Shown one piece after another: positions 1 to 5,408 of a DNA stretch of 6,086 bases (positions are counted from its first letter, which is position 1; each line of letters opens with the position of its first letter). The stretch lies in NCBI GenBank assembly GCA_030040815.1, contig JASHSZ010000704.1:1-6086 (forward strand), written 5' to 3'. Under the pieces are notes generated by a model that was not told the origin of the DNA, did not search any database, and saw nothing but the letters and a program-made list of their open reading frames with translations. This DNA is from Streptosporangiaceae bacterium. GTDB taxonomy: Bacteria; Actinomycetota; Actinomycetes; Streptosporangiales; Streptosporangiaceae. The translations under genes were made by a program, and so were the position numbers.

Positions 1-1
1 C

Positions 2-898
2 GCCAGCTCCGGCGGCTTGCGGATCTACTACGAGACTGAGGGCGATCCGGCCGGGCCGGCGCTGCTGCTCGTGGTCGGCCTCGGCGCGCAGCTGACGTGG
101 TGGCCGCCGGGCCTGCGGTCGGCGCTCGCCGACCGGGGCTTCTTCGTCATCTGCTTCGACAACCGCGACGCTGGCCTGTCGACCTGGTTGGATGATCTCG
201 GCCCGGTTGACTTGCTCGCCGTGCTGAGCGGCACTGTGGCGCCGCCTTACCTGCTCGCCGACATGGCGGCCGACGCGGTCGCGGTGCTCGACGCCCTTGC
301 CCTCCCGTCTGCGCACGTGCTGGGCGCCTCCATGGGCGGGATGATCGCACAGGCGCTCGCGATCGAGCACCCGGACCGGCTTCGCTCGTTGACCTCCGCC
401 ATGTCCAGCACCGGCGATTCTCGTGTCGGTCAGCAGCGCGCCGACATAACCGACATGCTGCTGAGCCCGCGGCCGGCCGACAAAGCCGCGAACGTGGCCC
501 AGAGCGTCGCGCTGGCGAGGGCCACCAGCTCGCCGGCCTTTGGCTTCAACGAGGCGCGCACCCGCGCCCGGATGTCGGCCGACTACGACCGCGGGAACCA
601 TCCCGACGGCGCCGGGCGGCAGCTGGCGGCCATCCTTATGTCCGGTGACCGGACGGCTGCGCTTGGCTCCCTGTCGATGCCGGTGCTGGTGATCCACGGC
701 GACGCCGATCCGATGATCGACGTCAGTGGCGGCCGCGCGACCGCGGCGGCGGTACCCGGAGCGCGGCTTTGGGTGATCCCCGGTATGGCGCATGACCTGC
801 CGGATGTTCTGTTCGGCGCGATCGCTGACGAGATGGCCGCGCTGGCGGCGCTGACCGGCGACACGCTGCCCGTCGCCCGCTCGCAGGCCGCCAGCTAG
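2..898 (+). CDS. alpha/beta-fold hydrolase (5'-partial)
   Basis: Serine hydrolase of the alpha/beta-fold superfamily. Its substrate cannot be told from sequence; an esterase or lipase-like role is likely. Counting from the TTG at 17 as residue 1, a GLGAQ oxyanion-type loop lies at 21-25, an FDNRDAGLST strand/loop at 47-56, the nucleophile elbow G-A-S-M-G has Ser105, the acid is probably Asp231 in HGDADP, and the general base is His259 in GMAHDLP. The triad is therefore complete and in order. The frame is open to the left edge and reads A-S-S-G-G before L-R-I-Y-Y-E-T. Relatives usually carry a short leader before the 'YYET.GDP' strand, so the real start is probably just outside the window; TTG at 17 is only a fallback. 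The FDNRD.GLST pattern resembles the RdmC (aclacinomycin methylesterase)-like group, but that is a family resemblance and not a functional assignment. No signal peptide is seen in the visible part. The stop is followed by a 36-bp gap to the next gene on the same strand. Confidence 0.88.
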   Translation, partial: ASSGGLRIYYETEGDPAGPALLLVVGLGAQLTWWPPGLRSALADRGFFVICFDNRDAGLSTWLDDLGPVDLLAVLSGTVAPPYLLADMAADAVAVLDALALPSAHVLGASMGGMIAQALAIEHPDRLRSLTSAMSSTGDSRVGQQRADITDMLLSPRPADKAANVAQSVALARATSSPAFGFNEARTRARMSADYDRGNHPDGAGRQLAAILMSGDRTAALGSLSMPVLVIHGDADPMIDVSGGRATAAAVPGARLWVIPGMAHDLPDVLFGAIADEMAALAALTGDTLPVARSQAAS

Positions 899-922
899 GC
901 ACTGATCCTGCGGGGCTCGCAG

Positions 923-928
923 TAGGGT
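923..928 (+). promoter_or_regulatory. candidate -10 element (leaderless type) for the acyl-CoA-dehydrogenase-like gene
   Basis: TAGGGT fits the actinobacterial TANNNT -10 consensus. It ends six bases before the GTG at 935, so a transcript would begin at or next to the start codon. There is no good Shine-Dalgarno sequence; the only purine-rich run is this same TAGGGT. No convincing -35 is seen about 17-18 bp upstream. This is inference from motif and spacing only. Confidence 0.4.
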
Positions 929-934
929 CAGACG

Positions 935-1936
935 GTGGCATATGCGGAGGTAGCCCGCCGGTTCGCGGACGAAGTGCTGTTCCCCGCCGCGCTGTCGACG
1001 GACGCCAGCGATGTCGTGCCGCGCGAGCTGCTCGACGGGCTCGCGAGGGCCGGGCTCTACGGCGTCGGAGTGGACGCTGACTTCGGCACGACGTGCGCAG
1101 TGCAGGAGGAGCTGGCCAGCGGCTGCCTCACGACGGCGTTTCTGTGGATGCAGCATCTGGGGCTCGTTCACTCACTGTCGGCGAGTGGCCCGGCTGAGGT
1201 TGCCGCCCGCTGGCTCGCCCCACTGGCAGCGGGTGAGATCCGGGCCGGCCTCGGGCTCGGCGGCGCACTGCCGCAGCCGACCGTGCACGCCCGGGCTGAC
1301 GAGGACGGCTGGGTCGTGGACGGCGTGTCGCCGTTCGTCTCTGGCTGGGGGCGCATTGACGTCATTCATCTCGCCGCGAGGACGGCGGACGATCGGATCG
1401 TATGGCTGATCGCCGACGCTGCCGAGGGTCCCGCGCTGCGGGCAGAGCGGCTGCGGCTTGCCGCGCTCAATGCGACGGCGACGGTTCGCGTGACCTTCGC
1501 GCAGCTGAGGGTCGGTGCGGACCGGGTGACGGATCTGCACCCGGCCAGCGGAGAGACGGCGCCGGAGGCGCTGCGGCTGCACGCCGCGCTTGCGCTCGGC
1601 GTCGCGTCCCGCTGTTGCCGGTTGCTGGGTCGTCCCACGTCCCTCGATGCTGACCTGGCGCGGCTACGGGCAGACCTGGACCGGCTCGGGCCAGACATCC
1701 TTCAGGCTCGGGCGGCGGCCGGGGCATTGGCGATGCGGGCAGCAGCGGCGCTGATGACCAGTCGCGGCAGTGAGTCGCTGCTCGTTTCCGACGACGCCCA
1801 GCGCCTGATGCGCGAGGCCGCGTTCACGCTCGTCTACGCGCTCCGGCCTGTCTCCCGATCCAGCCTGCTGAGCAGTCTGGGCGCCGCTGAACTTGCTAAG
1901 CCGATGCAGCCGCGGTCACTATCGGGTTCCCCGTAG
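935..1936 (+). CDS. acyl-CoA dehydrogenase-like flavoprotein, short and divergent
   Basis: 333-residue protein related to the acyl-CoA dehydrogenase (ACAD) superfamily, FAD enzymes that alpha,beta-dehydrogenate acyl-CoA or acyl-carrier thioesters. The N-terminal helical part is at about 1-100 (VPRELLDGLARAGLYGVGVDADFG, then LASGCLTTAFLWMQHLGLVH). The middle beta-domain is at about 103-200, including DEDGWVVDGVSPFVSGWGRIDVIHLAART, the equivalent of the usual 'dGw.lnG.K.wit.a..Ad...v.art' strand pair. A helical C-terminal part follows at about 210-318, ending in AFTLVYALRPVSRSSLL. It is shorter than the usual 380-400 residues. The TEP..GSD flavin/substrate segment of the middle domain is not recognisable (GLGLGGALPQPT stands there), and the C-terminal YEGT region is absent, so activity cannot be assumed. 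GTG at 935 is chosen because it follows the -10-like element and starts the conserved helix. It may share regulation with the hydrolase upstream. The pathway is unknown. Confidence 0.8.
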   Translation: MAYAEVARRFADEVLFPAALSTDASDVVPRELLDGLARAGLYGVGVDADFGTTCAVQEELASGCLTTAFLWMQHLGLVHSLSASGPAEVAARWLAPLAAGEIRAGLGLGGALPQPTVHARADEDGWVVDGVSPFVSGWGRIDVIHLAARTADDRIVWLIADAAEGPALRAERLRLAALNATATVRVTFAQLRVGADRVTDLHPASGETAPEALRLHAALALGVASRCCRLLGRPTSLDADLARLRADLDRLGPDILQARAAAGALAMRAAAALMTSRGSESLLVSDDAQRLMREAAFTLVYALRPVSRSSLLSSLGAAELAKPMQPRSLSGSP

Positions 1937-1937
1937 C

Positions 1938-1952
1938 GCTGGCTCAGCCAGC
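1938..1952. terminator. hairpin between convergent genes, candidate bidirectional terminator
   Basis: A perfect dyad GCTGGCTCAGCCAGC gives a 6-bp stem (GCTGGC/GCCAGC) with a TCA loop. It begins one base after the acyl-CoA-dehydrogenase-like stop. Its loop is exactly the complement of the TGA stop codon of the phosphatase gene on the other strand. There is no T tract on either side, which is common for actinobacterial hairpins but makes termination activity uncertain. Confidence 0.45.
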
Positions 1953-3110
1953 ACTGTCGACCAGGATGCCCGGATCCGGATGTCCTGGTTGCTCGGTCGG
2001 CTGCTCATCGCCCTGGACGCCGGTGGCCGTAACCTGAGCAGGCAACACGTCCGCGACGATGCACGTGATGTTGTCCGGCCCGCCGCCGGCGATCGCGAGC
2101 GCGATGAGGTCCGTGGCCGCCTGGTCCGGGTCGGCGACGGTGCGTAGCACGCCGGCGATGGCGTCGGCATCGACGACCTCGTGCAGCCCGTCGGAGGACA
2201 GCAGATACCGGTCGCCGGCCTGGACCTCGCGTAGCTGCAAGTCGGCGTCGTATTCGTGGTTCGCGATGAGCGCCCGCAGAATGAGGCTGCGCCCTGGGTG
2301 CGAGGCGACCTCGTCCGGTGTGATCTTGCCGTCGTCGAGCAGCGACTGCACCACCGTGTGGTCGTGGGTGATCTGGTAGCACTCGCCAGCACGCAGCAGA
2401 TAGGCGCGGGAGTCGCCGATGTGCACGAGACCCAGCTGTGACCCGGACACCACCAGCGCGGTCAGCGTCGTGCCCATGTCCGCGAGGGACGGATTGCCGG
2501 CCGCCATGTCGCGCAGCTTGCTACCCGCGGTGCGCACGGCGTGGTCGAGCGCGTCGAGCAGTTCGCCGGCTGGGATCTCGGTGTCGAGCGGCCGGAGCGC
2601 GTCGATGACGGCGGCGCTGGCCACCTCGCCGGCCGCGTGGCCCCCCATGCCGTCCGCGACGGCGAGCAGCCGGGCGCTGGCGTAGGCCGCGTCCTCGTTG
2701 AGGTCGCGCTGCAAGCCGATGTCAGACCGGACGGCGTACCGGATGACGAGCGGCTGCTCATTGTCAGACATGGACGTGCCCCTTCCGGACAGGTACCCGA
2801 TGAGGAACGTGGCAAGATCCCGCTTGGCCGACTGCTCCGCCTCTGCCTGCCGCCAGTATGAGGCCAGGTCCGCGGCGGCTTGTGCGCGAGGCATGGCGAT
2901 CAGCGCCCGGATCCTCGCCAGCGGCATGCCGAGCCTGCGCAGCCAGGCGACGAGCCTCGCCTGCTCGAGCTGAGCCGGAGCGTAGCGGCGGTACCCGGTC
3001 ACCGGGTCCACCTCGGCGGGGCTGAGCAGGCCGAGCTCGTCATACAGGCGGAGCGCCTTCGGCGAGAGCCGGGACGCGCGAGCGAACTCGCCGCTCGTCA
3101 TCAGCGCCAC
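1944..3110 (-). CDS. MerR-type DNA-binding domain fused to PP2C Ser/Thr protein phosphatase
   Basis: 388-residue two-domain protein. Residues about 4-73 are a MerR winged helix (SGEFARASRLSPKALRLYDELGLL, then VDPVTGYRRYAPAQLEQARLVAWLRRLGMPLARI). Residues about 75-108 are a charged helix like the MerR dimerisation coiled coil. Residues about 122-357 are a bacterial PP2C/PPM phosphatase of the PstP/Stp type: SDIGLQRDLNED, VADGMGGHAAGEVAS (metal ligand D153-G154), DMGTTLTALV, HIGDSRAYLL (D233), LLSSDGL (D307) and GGPDNIT (D346). All the expected metal-binding acidic residues are present, so phosphatase activity is likely. The phosphatase replaces the ligand-binding domain of an ordinary MerR regulator. 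The last 30 residues look disordered (Gln/Pro/Asp/Gly-rich). No membrane segment is seen, so it should be cytosolic. The start is GTG at 3110, five bases after AAGGAGG. The ATG at 3101 is too far from that site (14 bases), and a longer reading from TTG at 3212 adds a non-conserved Cys/Arg-rich leader that overlaps the predicted promoter. The gene lies downstream of zwf on the same strand, 281 bp away. Confidence 0.92.
   Translation of the reverse strand: MALMTSGEFARASRLSPKALRLYDELGLLSPAEVDPVTGYRRYAPAQLEQARLVAWLRRLGMPLARIRALIAMPRAQAAADLASYWRQAEAEQSAKRDLATFLIGYLSGRGTSMSDNEQPLVIRYAVRSDIGLQRDLNEDAAYASARLLAVADGMGGHAAGEVASAAVIDALRPLDTEIPAGELLDALDHAVRTAGSKLRDMAAGNPSLADMGTTLTALVVSGSQLGLVHIGDSRAYLLRAGECYQITHDHTVVQSLLDDGKITPDEVASHPGRSLILRALIANHEYDADLQLREVQAGDRYLLSSDGLHEVVDADAIAGVLRTVADPDQAATDLIALAIAGGGPDNITCIVADVLPAQVTATGVQGDEQPTEQPGHPDPGILVDSAG
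1961..1988 (+). terminator. concentric inverted repeat, candidate terminator of the rightward transcript
   Basis: Outer arms CCAGGA (1961-1966) and TCCTGG (1983-1988) share one centre of symmetry with the inner palindrome CCGGATCCGG (1970-1979). In the rightward RNA the flanks add a U-G and a G-U wobble pair, giving an 8-bp outer stem, one C/A mismatch, then the inner stem. In the leftward RNA those two positions become A/C mismatches, so the hairpin is stronger for the acyl-CoA-dehydrogenase-like transcript, whose stop is 24 bases upstream. It lies inside the codons for the non-conserved phosphatase tail. No U tract follows. Confidence 0.4.
2779..2786 (-). promoter_or_regulatory. internal Shine-Dalgarno-like site inside the merR-PP2C gene
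   Basis: On the minus strand GGAAGGGG lies seven bases before an in-frame ATG (2771-2769, Met114 of the fusion). That methionine sits exactly in the linker between the MerR helix and the PP2C domain (R-G-T-S-M-S-D-N-E). Initiation there would give a 275-residue phosphatase without the DNA-binding domain. The match to the anti-SD is imperfect (AAGGGG against AAGGAG), so this is a candidate only. Confidence 0.4.
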
Positions 3111-3115
3111 GTGTG

Positions 3116-3122
3116 CCTCCTT
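3116..3122 (-). promoter_or_regulatory. ribosome binding site of merR-PP2C
   Basis: AAGGAGG on the minus strand is a near-perfect Shine-Dalgarno, five bases before GTG at 3110. It decides the start of the fusion gene against TTG at 3212 and the internal ATG at 3101. Confidence 0.75.
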
Positions 3123-3181
3123 GCGCCGAGCAGGCGATGTCGGGTCGAGGGCGCCCCGGCTTTCGCGGGTCCGGCTGCAGC

Positions 3182-3212
3182 AGCATGCGGCCTGCCCCTG
3201 GGGCGAGGTCAA
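3182..3212 (-). promoter_or_regulatory. candidate MerR-type promoter/operator for merR-PP2C
   Basis: Read on the minus strand: TTGACC (-35-like, 3212-3207), a 19-bp spacer, then CATGCT (-10-like, 3187-3182; conserved A2 and T6, weak otherwise). The spacer contains the perfect dyad GCCCCAGGGGC (3204-3194), about two bases off its centre. MerR-family activators typically bind a dyad inside an overlong 19-20 bp spacer, so the arrangement fits autoregulation. It would leave a leader of about 65 nt before the RBS. In such GC-rich DNA a short G/C dyad can occur by chance. Confidence 0.35.
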
Positions 3213-3229
3213 GCCGTCCTTCGTGCAGG

Positions 3230-3261
3230 CTAGCGGCGACGCCGGCGTGCTTGCGCGCTAG
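3230..3261. repeat. nested inverted repeat between zwf and merR-PP2C
   Basis: CTAGCG (3230-3235) pairs with CGCTAG (3256-3261) around the perfect 10-bp palindrome ACGCCGGCGT (3239-3248); the two centres differ by two bases. It lies 130 bp past the zwf stop and just upstream of the candidate merR-PP2C promoter. It could be an operator or a stem-loop ending zwf transcripts. The rest of the 3111-3391 gap shows no supported gene, and only a weak 4-bp GC stem directly after the zwf stop. Confidence 0.35.
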
Positions 3262-3391
3262 TCGCGATCGGGGCCGGCCAGCGTCAGCCAGGTCCCGCGT
3301 GCGCCCTTCAGCGGTAGACCCGCTTCACTGGGTAGGCCGAGAGTTAGCGCGGTCAACACCCTGAGCGTGCGGGACCGGGAGTGACCCGAGA

Positions 3392-4771
3392 CTAGGCGCC
3401 GGGGTTGTGCCAGGCGTCGCCGGCCGGTACGAGCGCGTCCGCCTGCGCCGGTCCCCAGCTGCCGCGCGCATACGGCACGACGGGGACCACATCGCCGAGC
3501 ACCGGGTCTACGACTCGCCACGCGGCCTCGACAGTGTCCTGCTGGGCGAACAGGTATCGGTCGCCGGTCAGCGCCGCGCCGATGAGCCGGTCGTAGGGTC
3601 GCATCAGCCCGCTGGCTGGCCCGCCGGCGTAGGCCAGCTCGCGAAGCTCTGGCGCCAGATCCGGGCCTGGCTTCTTGCCCACGAGCGTGAGACCCTGCTG
3701 GTCGTTCGGGTAGACCCTGACCCGGAGCTGATTACATCCGGCGGTCGCTCCGATCCCGAACACGTCGTGCGGCGGTGGCCGGAACCGGAACACGACCTCG
3801 GTCGCCGTCACCGGCAGGCACTTCCCCGCCCGGATCAGGATGGGCACGTCCCCCCAGCGCCAGGAGTGCGCCGTCAGCCGCACCGCACAGTAGGTCTCAG
3901 TGGTGCTGCCGGGCGCGACGCCGGCGACGTCGAGGTAGCCGTCGTACTGGCCGCGGACCGTGGCATCCGGCCGGAGCGGCTCGAGCGCGCCGATCAATTG
4001 AGACTTGTCATCCCGCCACGCGGCCAGGCCGGTCCCGTCCGGCGGCTCAGCCAATGCGGTGGCGAGCACCTGCAGCAGGTGATTTTGCAGCACGTCCCGG
4101 ATCGCGCCAGCCCTGTCGTAGAAGCTGCCGCGGTCGGCGACGTCGAACGCCTCGGCCATCGTGATCTGCACGCTGGCCACGTGCTCACGGCTCAGCAGCG
4201 GCTCAATGATGGAATTCGCGAACCGGGCAAACAACAGATTTTCCACCGGCTCCAGCCCGAGCCAGTGATCCACCCGGTAGATGGACTCCTCCGGGAAGTA
4301 GCCGTGCATGGTCTGGTTCAGCGCGATAGCGCTGGCCAGGTCGGTGCCGAACGGCTTCTCCACCATGACCCGCGCGTTCGCGGTGCGACCGGCCGTCGCG
4401 ATGCCGCCCGCGACCCTCGCGAACAGCGACGGCGGCACCTCCAGGTAGTACAGCACCCGTTGGGCGTCGCCGATCGCGTGGCTCATCGCCGAGTACGTCG
4501 CCGGGTCGTCGAGATCACCGTCGACGTAGCGCAGCAGCCCGAGCATCCTGGTGGCCGCCAGGCTGGCCGGATCCATGTTGTTCAGCCGCAGCGACGCGGT
4601 GGCGTAGTCGCGGAACTGGTCAAGGCCCCAGCCGCTCTTAGCCACGCCGACAATCGGGACGTTGAGGACGCCGCGGTCGACGAGCCCAACCAGCGCCGGA
4701 AAGGTCTCCAGCTTGGCCAGGTCGCCGGTGGCGCCGAAGATGACGAGCGCGTCTACCCGCTGAGCGGACAT
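3392..4771 (-). CDS. zwf: glucose-6-phosphate dehydrogenase family protein (Zwf-like) with altered substrate motif
   Basis: 459-residue member of the glucose-6-phosphate dehydrogenase family, which oxidises glucose-6-phosphate to 6-phosphogluconolactone with NAD(P)+ at the head of the oxidative pentose phosphate pathway. The N-terminal Rossmann domain has FGATGDLA (12-19). EKPFG is at 138-142, the substrate motif at 165-174, MAEAFDVADRGSFYDR.GAIRDVLQNHLLQ at 205-234 with the catalytic-base histidine (His231), and IRAGKCLP at 313-320. VEAAWRVVDPVLG near 414-426 and a W-G-P-A..AD tail complete it. It is slightly shorter than usual (480-510) but collinear, with no frameshift. The substrate motif reads YRVDHWLGLE where the family has RIDHYLGKE: Tyr is replaced by Trp170 and the key Lys by Leu173. 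The Lys after GDLA that aids substrate binding in the Leuconostoc enzyme is Glu22. Activity on glucose-6-phosphate is therefore uncertain, though membership of the family is not. ATG at 4771 is preceded six bases upstream by AAGGGAG. The gene is divergent from gluconokinase. Confidence 0.9.
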   Translation of the reverse strand: MSAQRVDALVIFGATGDLAKLETFPALVGLVDRGVLNVPIVGVAKSGWGLDQFRDYATASLRLNNMDPASLAATRMLGLLRYVDGDLDDPATYSAMSHAIGDAQRVLYYLEVPPSLFARVAGGIATAGRTANARVMVEKPFGTDLASAIALNQTMHGYFPEESIYRVDHWLGLEPVENLLFARFANSIIEPLLSREHVASVQITMAEAFDVADRGSFYDRAGAIRDVLQNHLLQVLATALAEPPDGTGLAAWRDDKSQLIGALEPLRPDATVRGQYDGYLDVAGVAPGSTTETYCAVRLTAHSWRWGDVPILIRAGKCLPVTATEVVFRFRPPPHDVFGIGATAGCNQLRVRVYPNDQQGLTLVGKKPGPDLAPELRELAYAGGPASGLMRPYDRLIGAALTGDRYLFAQQDTVEAAWRVVDPVLGDVVPVVPYARGSWGPAQADALVPAGDAWHNPGA

Positions 4772-4777
4772 CGGTAG

Positions 4778-4784
4778 CTCCCTT
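4778..4784 (-). promoter_or_regulatory. ribosome binding site of the zwf-like gene
   Basis: AAGGGAG on the minus strand lies six bases before ATG at 4771, supporting that start. Confidence 0.6.
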
Positions 4785-4813
4785 GACTCGCGTGCTCTGA
4801 GCGCAAGCCTCGC

Positions 4814-4823
4814 ACGCTAGGCT
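4814..4823. promoter_or_regulatory. overlapping divergent -10 elements between zwf-like gene and gluconokinase
   Basis: Within ACGCTAGGCT the plus strand reads TAGGCT (4818-4823) and the minus strand reads TAGCGT (4819-4814). Both fit TANNNT and share the central TA. The rightward element ends nine bases before ATG 4833 (three before GTG 4827). The leftward one would give a zwf-like leader of about 35 nt carrying the RBS. No clear -35 at 17-18 bp is seen for either direction. The two genes are only 55 bp apart, so the promoters must lie in or close to this region. Confidence 0.35.
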
Positions 4824-4826
4824 CTG

Positions 4827-5342
4827 GTGGAAATGATTCTGGTGGTGGCCGGCGTGGCTGGCTGTGGCAAGACCACCGTCGGCCAGCAGCTGGCCAGGCG
4901 GTTGCGCTGGGTTTTCGCCGACGCCGACTCGTTCCACCCGGCCGCGAACGTCGCCAAGATGCGGGCCGGCGTGCCGCTCACCGATGCCGACCGCAAGCCG
5001 TGGCTGGCCGCGATCACATCCTGGATGGATGACATCATCGCCAGCGGGCAGTCGGCCGTGCTGGCATGTTCGGCCCTCAAGCGCGCCTACCGGGAGGAGC
5101 TGCTCGGCGGCCGCCCGGACGCGGTCATGGTGTTCCTCACGATCAGCGAGGCGCAGGACGAGACCAGGGTGCTCGCTCGGAAGGGGCACTTCTTCGCCGA
5201 GCCCCTGCTGGCGAGCCAGTACGCAGCGCTGGAGCTGCCGGAGCCGGGCGAGAGCCGGGTATACACGGTCCCGACGGACGACCAGTCACCCGGTCAGTTG
5301 GCGGCCCACATCATCGCCCAGCTTGGGTTGAGAGTGAGCTGA
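4827..5342 (+). CDS. gntK: gluconokinase
   Basis: 171-residue gluconokinase (GntK/IdnK type, P-loop kinase fold) that phosphorylates D-gluconate with ATP to 6-phosphogluconate; cytosolic. The Walker A motif is GVAGCGKTT at 9-17 (Lys15, Thr16). The substrate signature DADSFHPAANVAKMRAGVPLTDADRKPWL spans 32-60, matching the family pattern D..HP..N..KM..G.PL.D.DR.PWL. ACSALKRAYR is at 80-89, and the lid/C-terminal signature GHFFAEPLLASQYAALELPEP at 120-140. Length is typical (about 165-175). The start is uncertain: GTG at 4827 has an AGG five bases upstream, while ATG at 4833 (M-I-L-V-V) also fits and would suit a near-leaderless transcript from the -10 at 4818. Only two residues differ. It is divergent from the zwf-like gene, whose product would feed the same metabolite, 6-phosphogluconate. 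No gluconate permease or GntR regulator lies in the window. Confidence 0.94.
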   Translation: MEMILVVAGVAGCGKTTVGQQLARRLRWVFADADSFHPAANVAKMRAGVPLTDADRKPWLAAITSWMDDIIASGQSAVLACSALKRAYREELLGGRPDAVMVFLTISEAQDETRVLARKGHFFAEPLLASQYAALELPEPGESRVYTVPTDDQSPGQLAAHIIAQLGLRVS

Positions 5343-5352
5343 CCAGCGCGGC

Positions 5353-5408
5353 GGGTCGTCCCCCTGGCCAGCGTCGCGGGGGTTCCGGGGGTCGTCCCCC
5401 TGGCCAGC
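5353..5408 (+). repeat. 20-bp direct repeat (period 36) with G5/C5 hairpins, downstream of gntK
   Basis: GGGTCGTCCCCCTGGCCAGC occurs identically at 5353-5372 and 5389-5408, separated by 16 bp that hold a GGGGGTTCCGG stretch. In the second copy GGGGG (5387-5391), a TCGT loop and CCCCC (5396-5400) form a strong 5-bp GC stem, extendable by CC/GG with a bulged T. The C5 of the first copy (5360-5364) can alternatively pair with the G5 at 5378-5382. Starting 10 bases after the gntK stop, it may act as its terminator, although there is no T tract. Confidence 0.6.

Noticed and set aside
3111..3212. 34-residue N-terminal extension of the MerR-PP2C protein from TTG at 3212
   Set aside because: The extension is Cys/Arg-rich and unlike any MerR N-terminus, it overlaps the candidate -35 (TTGACC), and a near-perfect AAGGAGG sits just before GTG 3110.
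3374..3391. Rho-independent terminator directly after the zwf-like stop
   Set aside because: Only a 4-bp GC stem (CGGG/CCCG) with no T tract; too weak to call in this base composition.
3407..4777. 456-codon open frame on the plus strand opposite the zwf-like gene
   Set aside because: It is the antisense of a well-conserved enzyme; its translation is Arg/His/Gly-rich without recognisable motifs, typical of shadow frames in GC-rich DNA.
4783..4788. TTGACT as a -35 element for gntK
   Set aside because: It lies 29 bp before the TAGGCT -10 candidate, too far for a usual promoter, and no other -10 is found at 16-19 bp.
4638..5189. 183-codon minus-strand frame spanning the zwf-like/gntK divergent region
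   Set aside because: It overlaps the 5' ends of two genes with strong motif support and has no recognisable protein features.
5353..5408. CRISPR-like repeat
   Set aside because: Only two copies with a 16-bp spacer, no cas genes, and the unit itself is a GC hairpin.
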